NCBI GenBank assembly: GCA_963555705.1
Contig: OY743190.1
Coordinates: 19,661,491-19,725,490, forward strand
DNA from: Ligustrum vulgare
Lineage: Eukaryota > Streptophyta > Magnoliopsida > Lamiales > Oleaceae
DNA: 64,000 nucleotides
Direction of reading: 5' to 3'
The notes beneath the pieces are model-generated. The model ran no database searches. It had not been told where the DNA came from and worked only from the letters and a program-made list of their open reading frames with translations. Every line of letters starts with the position of its first letter. The first letter of the stretch is position 1. Position numbers and translations under genes: made by a program. Shown piece after piece: positions 1-11,444 of the stretch.

Positions 1-555
1 GTAAGGTAAAGTATCTGGGCAGCGAACGAGCCTCGCGACAGTGATGTTCTTTTGATTTTGCGGTGGGAGTGAATCTCACTGGAAAAGACATGTATTGTGT
101 TTTGATTCTTTTGAATTAGATTAAGGTTATATTGAATTGGGGATGATATTATTTATTGTAATTAGAAATGGCCTGATTTATGTATGAATCATTTGTAAAT
201 CTTAATTTTGAAGTGTTTAGTTCAAAAGCAAGTGACTGTGTAATTTCCACGTTCTAGAAACCAAACCCATGACTCATGGTCCATGTCGTGTCTCCTGGAA
301 ACAATGGCGCACACGTGGGCTATGGCCCAACCTACTTGTATGTATGTTTTCTCCTCTTCAAAGACTATTGGTATCCCTTATGACCAGACTCAAATGTTAA
401 GGTGGAGATTTTAAAATTGGTCTAAGTTCCTTTTATTTTCCTACGTGGAATACACTTTCACACATTCATTTTAATCATCAAACTAGTGAATCAGCCGTGT
501 GATGCAAGGGAAGAAACGTCTGATAAAGGTAATTCAATGTGAAATTGGATGAATC
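1..555. other. Left-edge non-coding DNA
   Basis: I see no gene, RNA or element boundary here. It is AT-rich sequence with no reading frame resembling a known family. It abuts the Helitron-like fragment to its right and may be part of the same decayed element, but nothing in it shows this. Confidence 0.5.
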
Positions 556-1360
556 CTTAGGATAAAATAAATAAATTTCGCAAATAGGAAATAAGATCAT
601 CATTTATTTGTTTAATATGACTACAAATTTTGGAATACTTCTTTGTAAACAACAATGTTTGTTGATTTTGTTGGTTTTCCATTCTTACCACAATCAACAT
701 CTTTAATCTGGAACGATTTGTCACCCTAGAAATCGTAACATAAAGTTGTCTATGTGTAAACACCAGCCATTTAAGAAGAAGTCCCACATGCGAGAGCGAT
801 TGTCCCTGACTCTTATTATAGTCATGGCACAGGACACCATCAATAGAAATTATCTTTTTTTGAAATCTAATAGGTATCCTAAAATCAGAAGGATTGAACA
901 ACGTCCTTGGAATAAAGAATTCATGTCCTGCATTGCTGCTGAAAAGAGTTTAACCTTCTAGATCATGGTCGCCAAGTTTTGTAACTATCAACATTGTTCC
1001 ATTGTACAATCACTTTGTATGATCAATATTTCTTAGAAAAAGCAATGGATCTGCAAAGGAAATAAAGAGGATGCACTTCGCTTATCCGCTGCAACAGTCC
1101 ACCACGTGGCGCGATAATGATATCCATGTGTCCAGGTTGTGTAACAAAATCCACCGACAATCAATTCGGAAATTTCATTGACAACAGGTAAATCATATTG
1201 CCTATCATCGGTCACCTACCGACCAATAAGTATAATTCTTACATCTGAAGTGTTTTCCTCAATCATCTTTTCTCTAACCAACCTAAACTACATTACCAAT
1301 TTGTTGTATTTATCTATCATATCCTTCAAATCATAAACTATACAATCATGCAACATTCAA
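556..1360 (-). pseudogene. Helitron fragment: Helitron-like N domain joined to PIF1-type helicase C-terminus
   Basis: Reading the minus strand from about 1360 down, one part (about 1360-1030) resembles the Helitron-like N-terminal domain, with motifs such as RQYDLP, DIII and LQRISEVHP. It then passes abruptly at about 1030 into the end of the PIF1-type helicase (about 1025-556), with LIVTKLGDH, NKSQGQSLSHVG and FTHRQLYVTISRV in order. In a full Helitron these two domains are separated by well over 1 kb including the Rep nuclease, so the centre is deleted. The helicase part is open over 115 codons (557-901), but stops and frame changes interrupt the rest. Neither Helitron terminus was found. 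I am sure of the helicase homology and fairly sure of the N-domain. Confidence 0.75.
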
Positions 1361-1596
1361 TCGCATGATTCACTTCTACGGGGGGACATGAAAAGACATA
1401 AATTAAATTTTAGACTATCACAACAAAATTTTCTATAAACAGTATAAATATATAAGAAATAAATACATATAAGAAATAAATATATGTCTGAATGTTCTCA
1501 ATGAAGTTCTTAATCCTGTTGTCCCTGCAGTATAACAAATTTTTTAAAATAAGAGGATGATCTTCCATACGAGGAATCTTCAATTTCCCTTACATA

Positions 1597-1605
1597 CAAC
1601 AAAGT
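1597..1605. repeat. Target-site duplication of the hAT-like MITE, left copy
   Basis: The nine bases CAACAAAGT directly precede the MITE terminus and recur at 32807-32815, just outside the other terminus. hAT transposases make 8-bp duplications, so eight of the nine bases are probably the true duplication and the ninth a chance match. Confidence 0.65.
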
Positions 1606-2247
1606 AGGGGTGAACAAATCAACCACAAAATCGAACTAAACCGCTACAAATGGTATGGTTTGGTTTGATTTGAAAAAATTCCAAACCTCCTTAAATGGTT
1701 TGGTTTAGGTTTCAATTGTCAAAACTGTGATTTCAAGCAATCAACTTGCCAAATTTTAAAAAAATACAGGCTAATGTTCAATTTAAAAAATTGCAACACA
1801 CTTTTTATCATCAACAAATCAAAATTAAGGAGTCAAAGATTAATTTGTTCAAATCCACAACCATTTGGAAATAATTCTTGCCCCTACAGTTCATAATCAT
1901 CATTCAAGACATTTTCTTAAAATAAAATTTTTAATGTAAGAACAAACTACGATTTATTTAGAAAAATTTAAATGTTTGATTCTATATGATTAGTTTGTTT
2001 ATCAACATGAATTGATTCACGATAAAGTACTCATTTAGAAACTGAATACTATTATTGAGCTAGTTTCAACTCAAAATTTTGGACGAATTTATGTCTTTGA
2101 GCTAACATTGGAAAATACGAATTCATTCGTGGGTAATTCGCGGTGTCAAACCGCACCAAATTGCAAAAAATGGTTTGCTTTCGTCTTTTTAGAAAATGAA
2201 ATTGTTTGGTTTGGTTTGGAAAATTTTCAAACTGTTTTAAATGATTT
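1606..2247 (+). mobile_element. hAT-like MITE, left part
   Basis: The element begins AGGGGTGAAC. Its other end, now at 32806, is the inverted complement TTCACCCCT. Both parts are rich in TGGTTTGGTTT-type runs and contain no transposase. Joined across the LTR array it would be about 690 bp, a typical size for a non-autonomous hAT MITE. The last five bases (2243-2247, GATTT) are the left target duplication of the retrotransposon array that split it. The family is inferred from the GGGGTG termini and 8-9-bp duplication, not from coding sequence. Confidence 0.6.
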
Positions 2248-4058
2248 TGTAGCGACCAAGAATTTTTACGCAATTAATAATTACTTTAATATTTAGAAAA
2301 TCGTGTCGCTGCTATCTCACCCATATTTTTATTTTTAAGTTAACGCCGCGACGTATACGTCTAGCCAAGTCAAGGAATATCGAATTCATTTGATTTTAAA
2401 TTAAATTCCGAATTTCTAGAATTATATTATTTTAATTATTTATTCAAAGTATTATTTTCAAAATCATTTTTAAATTCCAGATTATAAATGAAATTAAATT
2501 AATTTCCATCGTAATTGAATTTCCGAATTTTTATTTAAAATATTCCAATGTCACCATTTTAAATCTTAATTCAAATTTTAATGATTTTAAAGTCCAAATT
2601 AATTTATTTCGACATTTTGATCGTTGTCCAATTTAAATTCCTTTAATTCCCAAATTTAGTTTTTTTTAGCGCAATCCCAATTGGTAAAAAAAATCCATTT
2701 CCCCCACGTTTCCAATAATTCCACCTCCCCACACGTTAATTCCATTTCACACCCCTGATTCTCTCCCTCATACTTCCTAAAATGACATTTACAATCCTGC
2801 AATTCCAGCAATCCATCCTCAAATCTGCATCTATCCTAATCTTCCTCTTGCAGCCCCCTCAATCCTGCATCTCAACTGATCATCATTCCTACAATTCTCC
2901 TCAATCAGCAGATTCCCTCAACCTACCAAATTCAGCAAAACAGCTAGGATAACATACCCCATTTTCTCTCCTATAAATTTCTAATCAATACCACCATCAT
3001 CAAATGGAGTTCACAAATTAAGCCAAAGTTTGACCAAGCTGAACAACCTCGACTGCCTACTGCATAACTCCATTTCAACACCCTTTTCACCAATCAACCT
3101 CTCCCTCTCAGTGGCCACCATCAACTACAGCCACGCAGTCACCACCCCAAACCATTTTCATCTCCACCTCAATCACCACTGTCCAGCCACAACACTGCCT
3201 ACTTCACAACATATCGATCATCATCACCAATTTTCCAAAACTCCATCACCAACATCAATCCACCACCATCAACCACAAACTGCAACACCGGATTTACGAC
3301 CACCACCTGCACAACCAATACACTGCCACCTCCAGCACTCCCAACCGGCCCTCCATCAAGCTTGCAGCCAACCAAAACCAGCACCCCTGCCCCTCTACCA
3401 TAGTCACCACCGCCACCTCGAAACACCCAACCACCACGAGTTTTACCACCCAACTCACTCTGATTCCACCATCATCATCAATGAATCCCCAGCAAACCTC
3501 CACCAAGAACCCCTCATTATCATCACCACGCCCAAACCACAACCACAACGCCATAGTCCAACCACCACCTCCAAGAAACCATCACTGCCAATCTACTAAT
3601 CAATACCAAGAATCAATTTTCACAATACCACAAACCAATTCACCAAGTATATCATCATCATCATCATCACCACCCATTTCGAACCCACCGCCTGCACCCA
3701 ACCTCCATCGAACACCACCGGAACCACCTCCACTGCCTCCTCAAAATCCCCATCAATCAGCCCCGTAAAACAAACAAAAAACCCAGCATAAGCCAAGCCC
3801 AAGACTTACCTCGACTTCCGCACTGTTCACCGCTAATATCGTCGGAAGTCACAACTCCAATCTTGATTTCCAGCCTCGGTTTAACCATCGATCTCGCACC
3901 CAATCAGCCCCAGAACCTAGCCTATTTGCACCCTCACCGCTCGTCGCACCCGACGTCGGTGTTTCGTCGGCGAAATCACTGGTCGGACACCAGTTTGCGC
4001 GAGAGGCAGCTCCGGCGCAACTCCTTGTTCAGCCTCTGGGTCGTGATAGAGAGAGAAT

Positions 4059-4102
<44 letters not shown>

Positions 4103-5143
4103 GATCTGATAATATGTTTTGATTTTCGAAAATTACACCTAAGTCCCCAAGCTTTTAAAGTTATTTAAATCAGTCCCTATCTTTTAAAACTTATTATTTC
4201 AGTCCTTTCAGCTTTAAACCTTTTCATTTCAGTTCCTTTAGTTTATAAAATAGTTTTAATCAGTCCTTTCATTTTAAAAAACAATAATTTAAATCCCTAC
4301 AGTTTAATTTCCATTTTGAGTAGTCCCTCAACTTTCAAAAGTATTCATTTTAGTCCCTCAACTTTCAAAGTATTCATTTTAGTCCCTCAACTTTCAAATC
4401 ATAAATTTCAGTCCTCAAATTGTAATTCATCATTTTTAAACTATAAATTTCTAAAGACTAATTTACTTATTGGCTAGACGAGGCGTACGGAGATTTGAAA
4501 GATTGAAGTCATTCCCGCTCAACCACACTCGTTAAGTTTAAGGTAGACTCGCCCCCAATAATTGATTTATATTATAATTGCATGTGTTATGTGGATTTGT
4601 GTGATTTTATGCTTAATTGCATGAGAAAAGAATATCTCTTTTGAGATAAATAATTTATGTTATGCTGGGCATAACTTATCTGCTAGCCAAGAAAAGAAAA
4701 GAATGTGTTTATTTGTGTTCACTATGTGATGCCTATGAATAAGAAAAGAATGTCACTACATTATTTGCATGATTACGTGTTCAATTATCTTGTAGATTAA
4801 TTACTGGCGATGAGTCTACTGAGTATTTCATTTTTGAAATGCTCAACCCGTTATTTTAACATTTTTTGCAGATTTTCGGAGAAGGTGGCGAGTGATGGGC
4901 AATGACGGCAAATTACAAATTGATATTTTTTTTAAAAGTCGTGAACTTTGAAATGATTATTTCATTTTATCAAGAATTGTCATTTTTATAAATTTGTACG
5001 AAAATACTTATTCCATTTGAATTATCGCTAAACTTTTATTCGATAAATGCGATATTTGATATTTAATCATTTTCCGTAACAAAGTTTATTCAAGAATTTA
5101 GAAAAGTGACATTCCCGCGCTCCTCGGAACTCAGGACGTTACA
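2248..5143 (+). repeat. Array LTR 1 (outer 5' LTR)
   Basis: This LTR of 2896 bp begins TGTAGCGACC and ends GGACGTTACA. Regions in order are: an AT-rich upstream part; a CT/CAC-rich stretch with a TATA box at 2972; a long CCA/CAC-rich region (about 3030-3780); a (GA)n tract of 38 bp at 4062-4099; a block of degenerate AGTCCCT-containing repeats (about 4130-4420, with three 29-30-bp units from 4321); and a hairpin near 4821-4844. Private variants relative to the other LTRs include CCCGACG near 3948 and T at 3967. Its CAC-rich frames are compositional and are not called as genes. Confidence 0.9.
2972..2978 (+). promoter_or_regulatory. Putative TATA box of LTR 1
   Basis: TATAAAT follows a pyrimidine-rich stretch and precedes CAC-rich sequence, the usual U3/R arrangement of a plant LTR promoter. 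The same box is intact in all four LTRs. Transcription would start near 3000-3010. It is inferred from motif and position only. Confidence 0.45.
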
Positions 5144-5146
5144 GTG

Positions 5147-5158
5147 TGGTATCAGAGC
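5147..5158 (+). other. Primer-binding site, array unit 1
   Basis: TGGTATCAGAGC lies 3 bp after the LTR terminus and is fully complementary to the 3' end of plant initiator tRNA-Met. It is the minus-strand priming site. Its position fixes the element as plus-oriented and marks the exact end of LTR 1. Confidence 0.9.
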
Positions 5159-6181
5159 GGGTCTACGTTTCTGTAGACTTACAAAAAAAAATTTTCAAAA
5201 TAAGAAAATAATTTTTTCTAAAAATAATAGAAATAATGTTTTGACGACTTTTTGCCATTGCCATCATTTTCTGCCGACTCAGAAGGTAACGAAATTTAGT
5301 ATGTTTACTTTATTGATTTATTTCGGATACTTGAGAATAAATATTTTGAGAATTTGACGAGAAAAGAAAAGAAAAGAAAAGACGAGAAAGACTTAGAAAA
5401 CTAGTATCCGAAATAATGAGAAAGAAATAAAGAAAGAAATGAGTTTTGTAGCATAACGGGAAATTTTTTTAGAAAGAAAAGAAAAGAAAGAGAACGAGTG
5501 TTGAGCATAATGGGAATAGTATGATTTAAGAATGATTTTATAATAATTTTTTCCTCGAACTTAGAAATGATGAACCCTACCTGGACTTTTCATAATTGAT
5601 TTTAGACATGGCACCATTTACGAGAAGTCAACAGAAATGATTAGACAATATTTTTGGAATATCTATCGTTTAGATTAAACGAGAAATAGCAAGCCAGTTT
5701 TATGAAGTTGTGATGAGATGTTGAGATTATAAGTGATGTTATTTATTGAGACTTTTATGAGAAGAATTATGAAATTAGAGGTTTAAAGATTTGGTTCTTA
5801 GTTATTGGGAATTAAGTAATGGATATTGTGTTGAGTAAGTGAATTATTCATCTATTTTGAGAGAAACTTATTATGTAGTTTGGTCTTGTGATTAAATTTT
5901 GGGAATACAATTTGTGGCATATATTTATAAGTATGACTAATGGGTGGTCATTTGAGCCAATTAATGTATTGAAGGAAGTAAGATATTGATATTGGAAACT
6001 AGGATTTGAAATTGTTATGTTGAGGAATTATGAATTGATTTTCTGGGATATTTTTGGTGATACTGAAGTTTGTTGGAAATGTTGTCAATATTTAAATCGT
6101 TGTGGTCAATGTAGAGCTATTTGTTATTGTTGGTTATGAAGTATACCTACGGGTTGGATAAGTCCAAATTATAAGGGAGAC

Positions 6182-9045
6182 TGTAACACCCCAAGTTTCA
6201 AAACCTAAAACATAGGCATGTTAACTTCCATTCACATTAATTGCGGAATTAAATCGTTTACACGACAAAAATGTTCATTTATCTATTATAAAATTTTACA
6301 GAAATCTCGACAGAGTCTCCTCTGTAAATTGGACATAGTCAACCTGTAGAGGGACATCAAAACCATTTTACAAATACAATTCTCAACTCATTCAACCCAA
6401 CAATCCACATCCGACCACAATTCCAAAATTCAACTTCAACATTAATTCTCCAAACTCCTCAACAAAATAACTTGAAGTATAAATTTATAAACTCATGAAA
6501 ACATGATAAAAACTAATCACAGGGAAATACCATAACTTATTTAAACTAATTTCAACCGAAACAATTATCAAAATAACTGAGTTAGGAAATAATTACTTAG
6601 AACTTAAATAAATTCTAATTTAACTAAAAATAACTTGAATAAATTTAACTTTATTAATTAATGCGACGATGGGTACTGTCGGAGTCAGCCGCCAAGTGTT
6701 CTCCTCGGATCATCTAACTTTCATCACCTGAAATATGGGGAGGGATTGGGGTGAGCTAAAGCTCAGTAAGTAAACTGTATGCATGAATGCATGCTTATGA
6801 CATGAATGCTTTAAAAATTCCATATATGTATCCCCATTTACTTTACTTTCCAAAACATTCAAACTTTTCAAACTTTCACTTAACATTTCAAAACTTTCAC
6901 TTGACATTTCAAAACTTTCACTTCATTTCCATCGTGAGCTCACTTGGTGTAACTTCTAGTCAATCAGAATACAGTGGGCAATTAATTATTTGGAACCAGA
7001 TTAACATTCACATTTCCACCGCAAAGCGGTTTAACAGTCCACCGTAAACGGTTGAACATTCCGTCGCAAAGCGACTTAATTCGGGTACGCCGGTCCCCTG
7101 CGCCCCATTTCCCACTCACAACTTTCATGAACTAGAAGTACACCCATTCTTTCTTTAAAAACATGGGATACATAACTTTTGAACAAACTTGCACCTTGAC
7201 ACATTTCTTTCATTTAAAAACATTTCACTTCCCAATTTCGATGCCAATGCATGCTTGATGATGCAATGACATGATAATGTGCATGCTTGAACATTCTTCA
7301 TAATAACATATACTTTCACAAAGTAAATGAAATTCATCAAAGCAAATAAGTTGCAAGACAGTCATTTACACATAACTTTCACATTTACATTCAACTTTGA
7401 TGAAAATAGGGGGAAGTTTACTTACTTGACGTCCTTAGCATTTACCGTTATCTGGATTTGCAAGTGGAGGAACATCGGCTGCCCGTGACGTCAATGTACC
7501 AAAATATCCTAATTGTTCACATTCATCAATAAATATGACTCTTAGTTCACAAACACATTTGAAATTCTTTTTAATGCTAACCAATCCCAAACATACCATA
7601 TTCAAAACGAACAATAAAATTTCACTGAACCTTACAAAGTCACCTTATCCTTTTTAATAATAACAAAACGCCCAATCGAGATCAAAATCTCAAATTAACC
7701 TAAGTGTGACCTTAGGATATGACCAAACACATAAAACTCATATTCAAGACAAGGAATGAAATCTCAATGCACATTAGAAGGTCTTCTCATCTTTTAAATT
7801 CAAACTCAAACTCAAAATTCCATAACTTTACAAAATTACTTAATCGTGATTCTAACAAGTTCACAAATCTAAAAATAACTAATTATTACAAACTTTACCA
7901 CAAGGTCGTTAACTAAACTTCAAATTTTCACAGCTTTAACGTTATACAATTACAATTAAAATTTCAATAATTCATCAAGGTTCTAAACCAAATTCTTAAT
8001 TTAGTTATAAATTCAACAAAACCAATTAATTCAATGAATCCATAAAATCTGAAATTATACAGTATGACATTACATATCTCAAATTTTCAAATAAAAATTC
8101 AAGATTCAAAAAATTCTAATTAAGCCCCAAATCTCAAATTCCTTCATATACTATGAAAAACCCATATTCATATATTTGAAATATGACAATCTACTGTGAA
8201 ATTGCATATCCATACATACATATATACATCAATACCCACATACATATGCACTACCAAACCCCAATTTAACGGTATCAGTCGAAATTTAGTAAACTTGAAT
8301 CTGAAAAATATGAGAAACATCACATATTTACACACACTTAACCTATATACACATTTATGTACATACATCAATACAGAGATCGGGTGGCGTGTGAAAAATC
8401 ACGTGTGCGCTGTGTGTGTTCGGTCGGGTGTGTGCGCAGTCGGGGAAGGGAACGAGGGAAGGGGAGGGTTACCGGTGAGAGTGAGAGGAGAGTTCGCTGG
8501 TGAGGAGTCAGGCAGGTCGAGTAGCGGCGGTTGAGTGCGAGGCGAGAGAGACAGAGACGGAGTCAGAGACCGAGAGAGAGCTGTTGCGGCGAGAGTGAGA
8601 GGCCGGATGAAGAGAGAGAGAGATCGTGAGTGAGGTAAGAAAATTGAGGGTTTAGGTTTAATTGTTTAAGTTTTTGGAAATTTGCAATTTAGTCCCTCAA
8701 CTCTCATAAATTGGAAATTTATGTCCACGACCTTCAAATAAAATTCAAAATGCCACTAAACTCTCCGCAAATTCCCATTTAACACAATTTAGGCTACTTT
8801 CAACTTAATTAAATAGAAAATAACAAGATTAATAAATCACGTTAAAAATCACACATAAAATTGCACATAGACAAGTTATGAACTTTCTATTTGGCACATT
8901 GATCAAGACGGCGTCCAAGTCCTTCCACTGCAAAATAATTCAAATCATTGACATAAAATGTATCAAATTTAAAATTTATAATAACATTAATATAAATGTC
9001 ACGTGAAATTTAAAGATGCACGTAACAATGAAAAACGGTATTACA
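6182..9045 (-). mobile_element. Nested reverse-oriented solo LTR ('LTR-D'), copy 1
   Basis: This 2864-bp sequence begins TGTAACACCC and ends GGTATTACA on the plus strand. GAGAC flanks it on both sides (6177-6181 and 9046-9050), a clean 5-bp target duplication with no internal region, which defines a solo LTR. The orientation comes from the reverse complement, which carries the same hairpin followed by CAG as the array LTRs (plus coordinates 6752-6765) and ends like them in GGGTGTTACA. A related element at 46416-46420 keeps the unoccupied GAGAC site. The LTR contains GA-rich and AGTCCCT-type sequence like its relatives. Confidence 0.85.
7018..7075. repeat. Three tandem small hairpins in LTR-D, copy 1
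   Basis: Three consecutive units of about 22 bp each carry a short perfect stem around an A-rich loop: ACCGCAAAGCGGT (7018-7030), ACCGTAAACGGT (7041-7052) and GTCGCAAAGCGAC (7063-7075). The stem bases change between units on both sides together, so pairing is kept. The function is unknown. Confidence 0.75.
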
Positions 9046-11286
9046 GAGACTCTGCCTAGAATTTTATCATTTGGAATTAAGAGCATAATATGGTATGCAA
9101 CCACTAAGGGAATTGAGGTTAGACTTACAAGTTCATTTATATCACAAGCGAGATTTAGTAAATGATAGGTTATATTTTGAAAGATGAGTGAAAACAAGTA
9201 TTATGGCGTTATTGGGAAGAATCTTAATTATTCTTGGGAACGAATTTATCACTAGTAAGGAACGATCACTTGTATTGGAGAATATTATAAATTATGAGGA
9301 TAGGAGATAATACTGTTGATTTATTTTGGAAATTTGATCGGGTAGATATGTTAAAGATAAGCTGATGATATTATGTTGATTTGTGAATAATATGTTATTG
9401 GGTATACTACATAGAGAGAATATTCAGGTAATTGTTTTAATTATTTTGGTGATATTTGGTGATAAGAAGTTTTAGAGATGACAAATTATTATGGTTTGAT
9501 ATGTTAGTAAAGATTTATTGAAATTTGGAGAGAATTTTTCATGGATTTTGTAACGGGCTTACAGAGATTAGTGAAGAGACGTGATGTTATTTGGGTTAGT
9601 GAATAATGACTTAAGTATTCAGTAAATATTTCTTTATACAGTTTAAAGGCTAAGTTGAGTGTTTGCATTTTAGACCTCGGTGATAGTTAGGAAAACTATT
9701 TACCGTTTGTTGAAATTACATGTAATATGATTAATGAGAATAGTCAGTTATCATGAAGGAGAGATAGTTAAAGTATTTTATAGTGAGATGCCTTAATGGA
9801 GTAAACATTTATTTAAAGTGAGAAATTGGAGACATGTGATTGAATGTTTGGGATTATGTGAGATTGATGATTGTCATAAGGACATTTGTATATAAAAGGT
9901 ACAATAGATGATTGTAAGGAATAATGTGATGATGAGAACTGAAGGTAATGATGTGTTGAGATTATGGAATAAGTTGATTTTTCATGAATAAGTTAATGCT
10001 GTATTTGGTTCTAAGTGGAATTAAAAGAATGATGAATCTCAGTCATGGAAAATAAATCAGGTTTCCTCGTAATTTGAATGATTCACTGATGTACGTTAAG
10101 TTTTCATTTATGATACTAGAGAATCATGAGAGAAATTTTTTGGATGAAATTGATGAAAGAGATTTTATCTAGTCCTAAAGTTTGTACAAGTATTGATGAA
10201 GTAATGCATTTGATCAGATAAAGGCTTATGATTTATCATATCTTGAAATTTTGGAGATTGTTAATGATGGTATCTTGTTTAGAAAATAAGAACTGAAATT
10301 TTATGTAATTGTTCTTGTTGAAAGAATTTGTGGAAAATAGGGATAAGACTTCACAGTGATGACTTATTTTGGAATGGTGTGCAGAGAAGTGACAACGGTA
10401 GAATCCAAGATTTATTAGTCTGAGAGATTGATATATAATCTTAGTGAGCAGATTGACGTATAAGGTTCACGTGATAGGTATGGTGGTTATTATATTGAAA
10501 TCTTATAGAGATTGATATGAATATTTGAGGTCATATGATATGATGATAAGTGACAGGTTACATGATTACTCCAAGATATGATGACTAGACGGTTAAGGGA
10601 TGTTATGGTTATCTCGTGAAGAATTGTGTGAATATATTGAGTCAATTGATGGTTTATTTCATTATGGTGAAATATTACCTACGATTGAAAATTTTCATTT
10701 TGAGGCATAATATATGGATTTATTTAAAGTTTTAGTGATGCAGTTTCGATTAATTATTATCGGTTGTACATTTGAGGTGAGTAAAGTATTTTTCTATGAA
10801 AATAAGAAACCGGAGAGGATTATTTGTGTGACTTTTACTTATAATGTGATTGTATCTTTAGGTTAAGCAAACTTGATGAGAAATCCTATATGATTCACAG
10901 AAGTCCTATTCAATGGTGATAGAATTAATCAGAGTATTGTTCATAAGTGTGACATGAATTGAAGTTTTGGGAGAACAGGAAAATTGAATCTTGAACTTCA
11001 GATTTGGGAAATTAGTGAAGTTTCTTAGGTTTGAGAATAATATACCGGATACGTATGATGCTTTGAGTTAGTATCTTAGCCCTCAGTTAGAATGAGTATG
11101 TAATACCGAGTACTTGATTCGTGATTCAAAAAGTATGGATTAAAGAATTTAAGTTTGAATTCTCAAATTTTGAAAAGGAAGTTTCAGTCGAACTTATAAA
11201 TGATTGAGTTTGTAAATCTTTTCAGAAAGATTTGTTTTATGAAGAGGCACCTATTTGCATAATAGAGAGAAAAGTCCATGTCTTAA

Positions 11287-11433
11287 AGAAACAAAGAGAT
11301 GCCTTTAGTCAAAGTCCAGTTGGGTAGATATGGTAGCGATGAGGCTACTTGAGAGAAAGAAGAAGAAATTCTGGTTAAATATCAAGATATCATAGATCGA
11401 GTAAGTTTAATTTCGAGGACAAAATTATTTTAA
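11287..11433 (+). pseudogene. Gypsy integrase C-terminal remnant, unit 1
   Basis: One frame reads RNKEMPLVKVQ, then GSDEAT, then EKEEEILVKYQDII, ending at a TAA that overlaps the polypurine tract. This is the tail expected of plant Ty3/gypsy integrases such as the Tekay/Del group, where a Trp follows GSDEAT. Here that Trp codon is TGA, a nonsense change. Upstream similarity (PICII.RKVHVL) lies in another frame, so a frameshift precedes it. This is the only firmly recognisable pol piece in the unit. Confidence 0.7.
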
Positions 11434-11443
11434 GGAGGTAAGG
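11432..11443 (+). other. Polypurine tract, array unit 1
   Basis: AAGGAGGTAAGG ends 1 bp before LTR 2 and would prime plus-strand synthesis. It follows the pol stop codon immediately, as in plant gypsy elements. Confidence 0.7.
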
Positions 11444-11444
11444 T

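Larger units (their letters stand above)
5144..11444 (+). mobile_element. Array internal region 1 (decayed Ty3/gypsy gag-pol with nested solo LTR)
   Basis: The region runs from the primer-binding site to the polypurine tract. Without the nested solo LTR it is only about 3.4 kb. An ATG at 5608 opens a short gag-like frame (MAPFTRSQQ) that stops within a dozen codons. No protease, reverse transcriptase or RNase H motif is readable. The last 150 bp still read as a gypsy integrase C-terminus. The middle is AT-rich with very dense stops and looks scrambled as well as mutated. By eye this copy differs from copies 2 and 3 at only about four sites: near 5145, 8490, 10795 and 11254. Confidence 0.8.

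Noticed and set aside
3030..3599. 189-codon frame in LTR 1, also in LTRs 2 and 4, as a protein gene
   Set aside because: It begins at TTG with no in-frame ATG, consists of low-complexity His/Pro/Ser/Thr from CAC repeats, and is broken in LTR 3.
3481..3768. 95-codon ATG frame in the CAC-rich block of array LTRs
   Set aside because: Pro/Ser/Asn-rich composition follows from the repeats, other frames are similarly open, and no family resemblance is visible.
6710..7047. Short frames in solo LTR-D, repeated in each unit
   Set aside because: They repeat only because the LTR is triplicated; no start context, homology or codon pattern supports coding.
8196..8534. 112-codon frame in solo LTR-D
   Set aside because: It lies antisense to the LTR and crosses CATACATA and GAGA repeats; its residues reflect these repeats.
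5144..11444. Active gypsy gag-pol hidden by frameshifts
   Set aside because: I looked for protease, YVDD-type polymerase and integrase core motifs in all frames and found only the last part of integrase.
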